Shown here piece by piece: positions 63,516 through 64,000 of a stretch of DNA of 64,000 nucleotides; within the stretch, counting starts at the first letter, position 1, and every line of letters begins with the position of its first letter. This DNA is from Ricordea florida. Its lineage: Eukaryota; Cnidaria; Anthozoa; Corallimorpharia; Ricordeidae. The DNA is taken from positions 2,649,201 to 2,713,200 of the forward strand of contig OX453276.1 in the NCBI GenBank assembly GCA_949710005.1. Reading direction: 5' to 3'. The position numbers and the translations under genes are program-made. The notes beneath the pieces are model-generated. The model did no database searches, was not told the DNA's origin, and was given only the letters and a program-made list of their open reading frames with translations.

Positions 63516-64000
63516 AAGTTGGCACCAAAACCAACATACAAAAGATATGTCATAAAGTTATTAGTGGGCAGGGTGTTCATTAGGCATCGGAGATCAGAGA
63601 ATATTCCAGCTATTCCTGATACCTCTCCTGCCAAATTTAGATGGCCTGTCACTATCTTCAGGCACGGTCTGCTGTTTGCACTTCAGAATGGAAATATTTT
63701 GTATCGATGAACTTTTTATCCCTTTTGAACTTTTTAAACCATTTTTGTGTTTGTTTTGTTCCATTTTTGATTGCTCTACTACCCTTTTATTCTTTAAATG
63801 TACAGACGAACTATATTGTATTTTTATATATAATTTAGTTTATTTTTTAATAATGTAAATATTGTGGCTGAAAAGCCCAGCTTAAACATATGTATGTATG
63901 TATAGCCAGAGCTAGTTTTTAATTCAGATGTGGAGCCCTTTCAGAATATTCTTCTACTACTTTGGAAACACAATTCTCCTGCTATTGCATGTCATATTGG

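Overview
The window is nuclear DNA from an animal, most likely an anthozoan cnidarian (a stony coral or close relative). I infer this from intron-rich metazoan genes with GT-AG introns and from many short palindromic or TIR-type repeats in the introns. The genus cannot be told from sequence alone.

Two conserved genes fill most of it. On the minus strand, 45388 down to 4359, is a complete Scribble (SCRIB) gene. I traced 36 coding exons by splice sites and reading phase. They join in frame to 4326 nt (1441 codons plus stop) and encode an N-terminal palmitoylation-type cap, about 16 leucine-rich repeats, an acidic/basic linker, four PDZ domains and a coiled, charged C-terminus. On the plus strand, from 51624 past the right edge, is the 5' part of a Lipin (phosphatidate phosphatase) gene. 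Its 14 traced exons (581 codons) carry the N-LIP domain and the middle region, but the catalytic HAD domain lies beyond base 64000. Between the two divergent genes is one intronless gene (47000-47740, plus). It encodes a single-pass membrane protein with a KVSF motif that looks like a protein phosphatase 1 docking site.

Layout: 1-4358 holds a 1162-bp-period direct repeat with a small minus-strand ORF, an inverted repeat, then unremarkable AT-rich DNA. 4359-45388 is Scribble, with introns carrying a ~106-bp minisatellite at six places, several MITE families, SINE and LINE remnants, and two notable mobile elements in intron 4-5 sequence. The first is a 1.1-kb TIR element (38431-39526, TA target duplication) carrying an intact HIRAN-like ORF, followed by a perfect histone-mRNA-type 3' stem-loop. 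The second is a three-layer nest at about 39680-41070: an old repeat split by a long-TIR element with a 9-bp target duplication, itself split by a 350-bp solo LTR with a 5-bp duplication. 45389-46999 is the shared upstream region. 47741-51623 is intergenic and MITE-rich. 51624-64000 is Lipin.

How the genes work: Scribble is the basolateral polarity scaffold at the cell cortex, and Lipin acts in glycerolipid synthesis and as a transcriptional co-regulator. No joint function is implied by their being neighbours. The most novel item is the HIRAN ORF in a transposon with a histone-type 3' end. The KVSF membrane protein is second.
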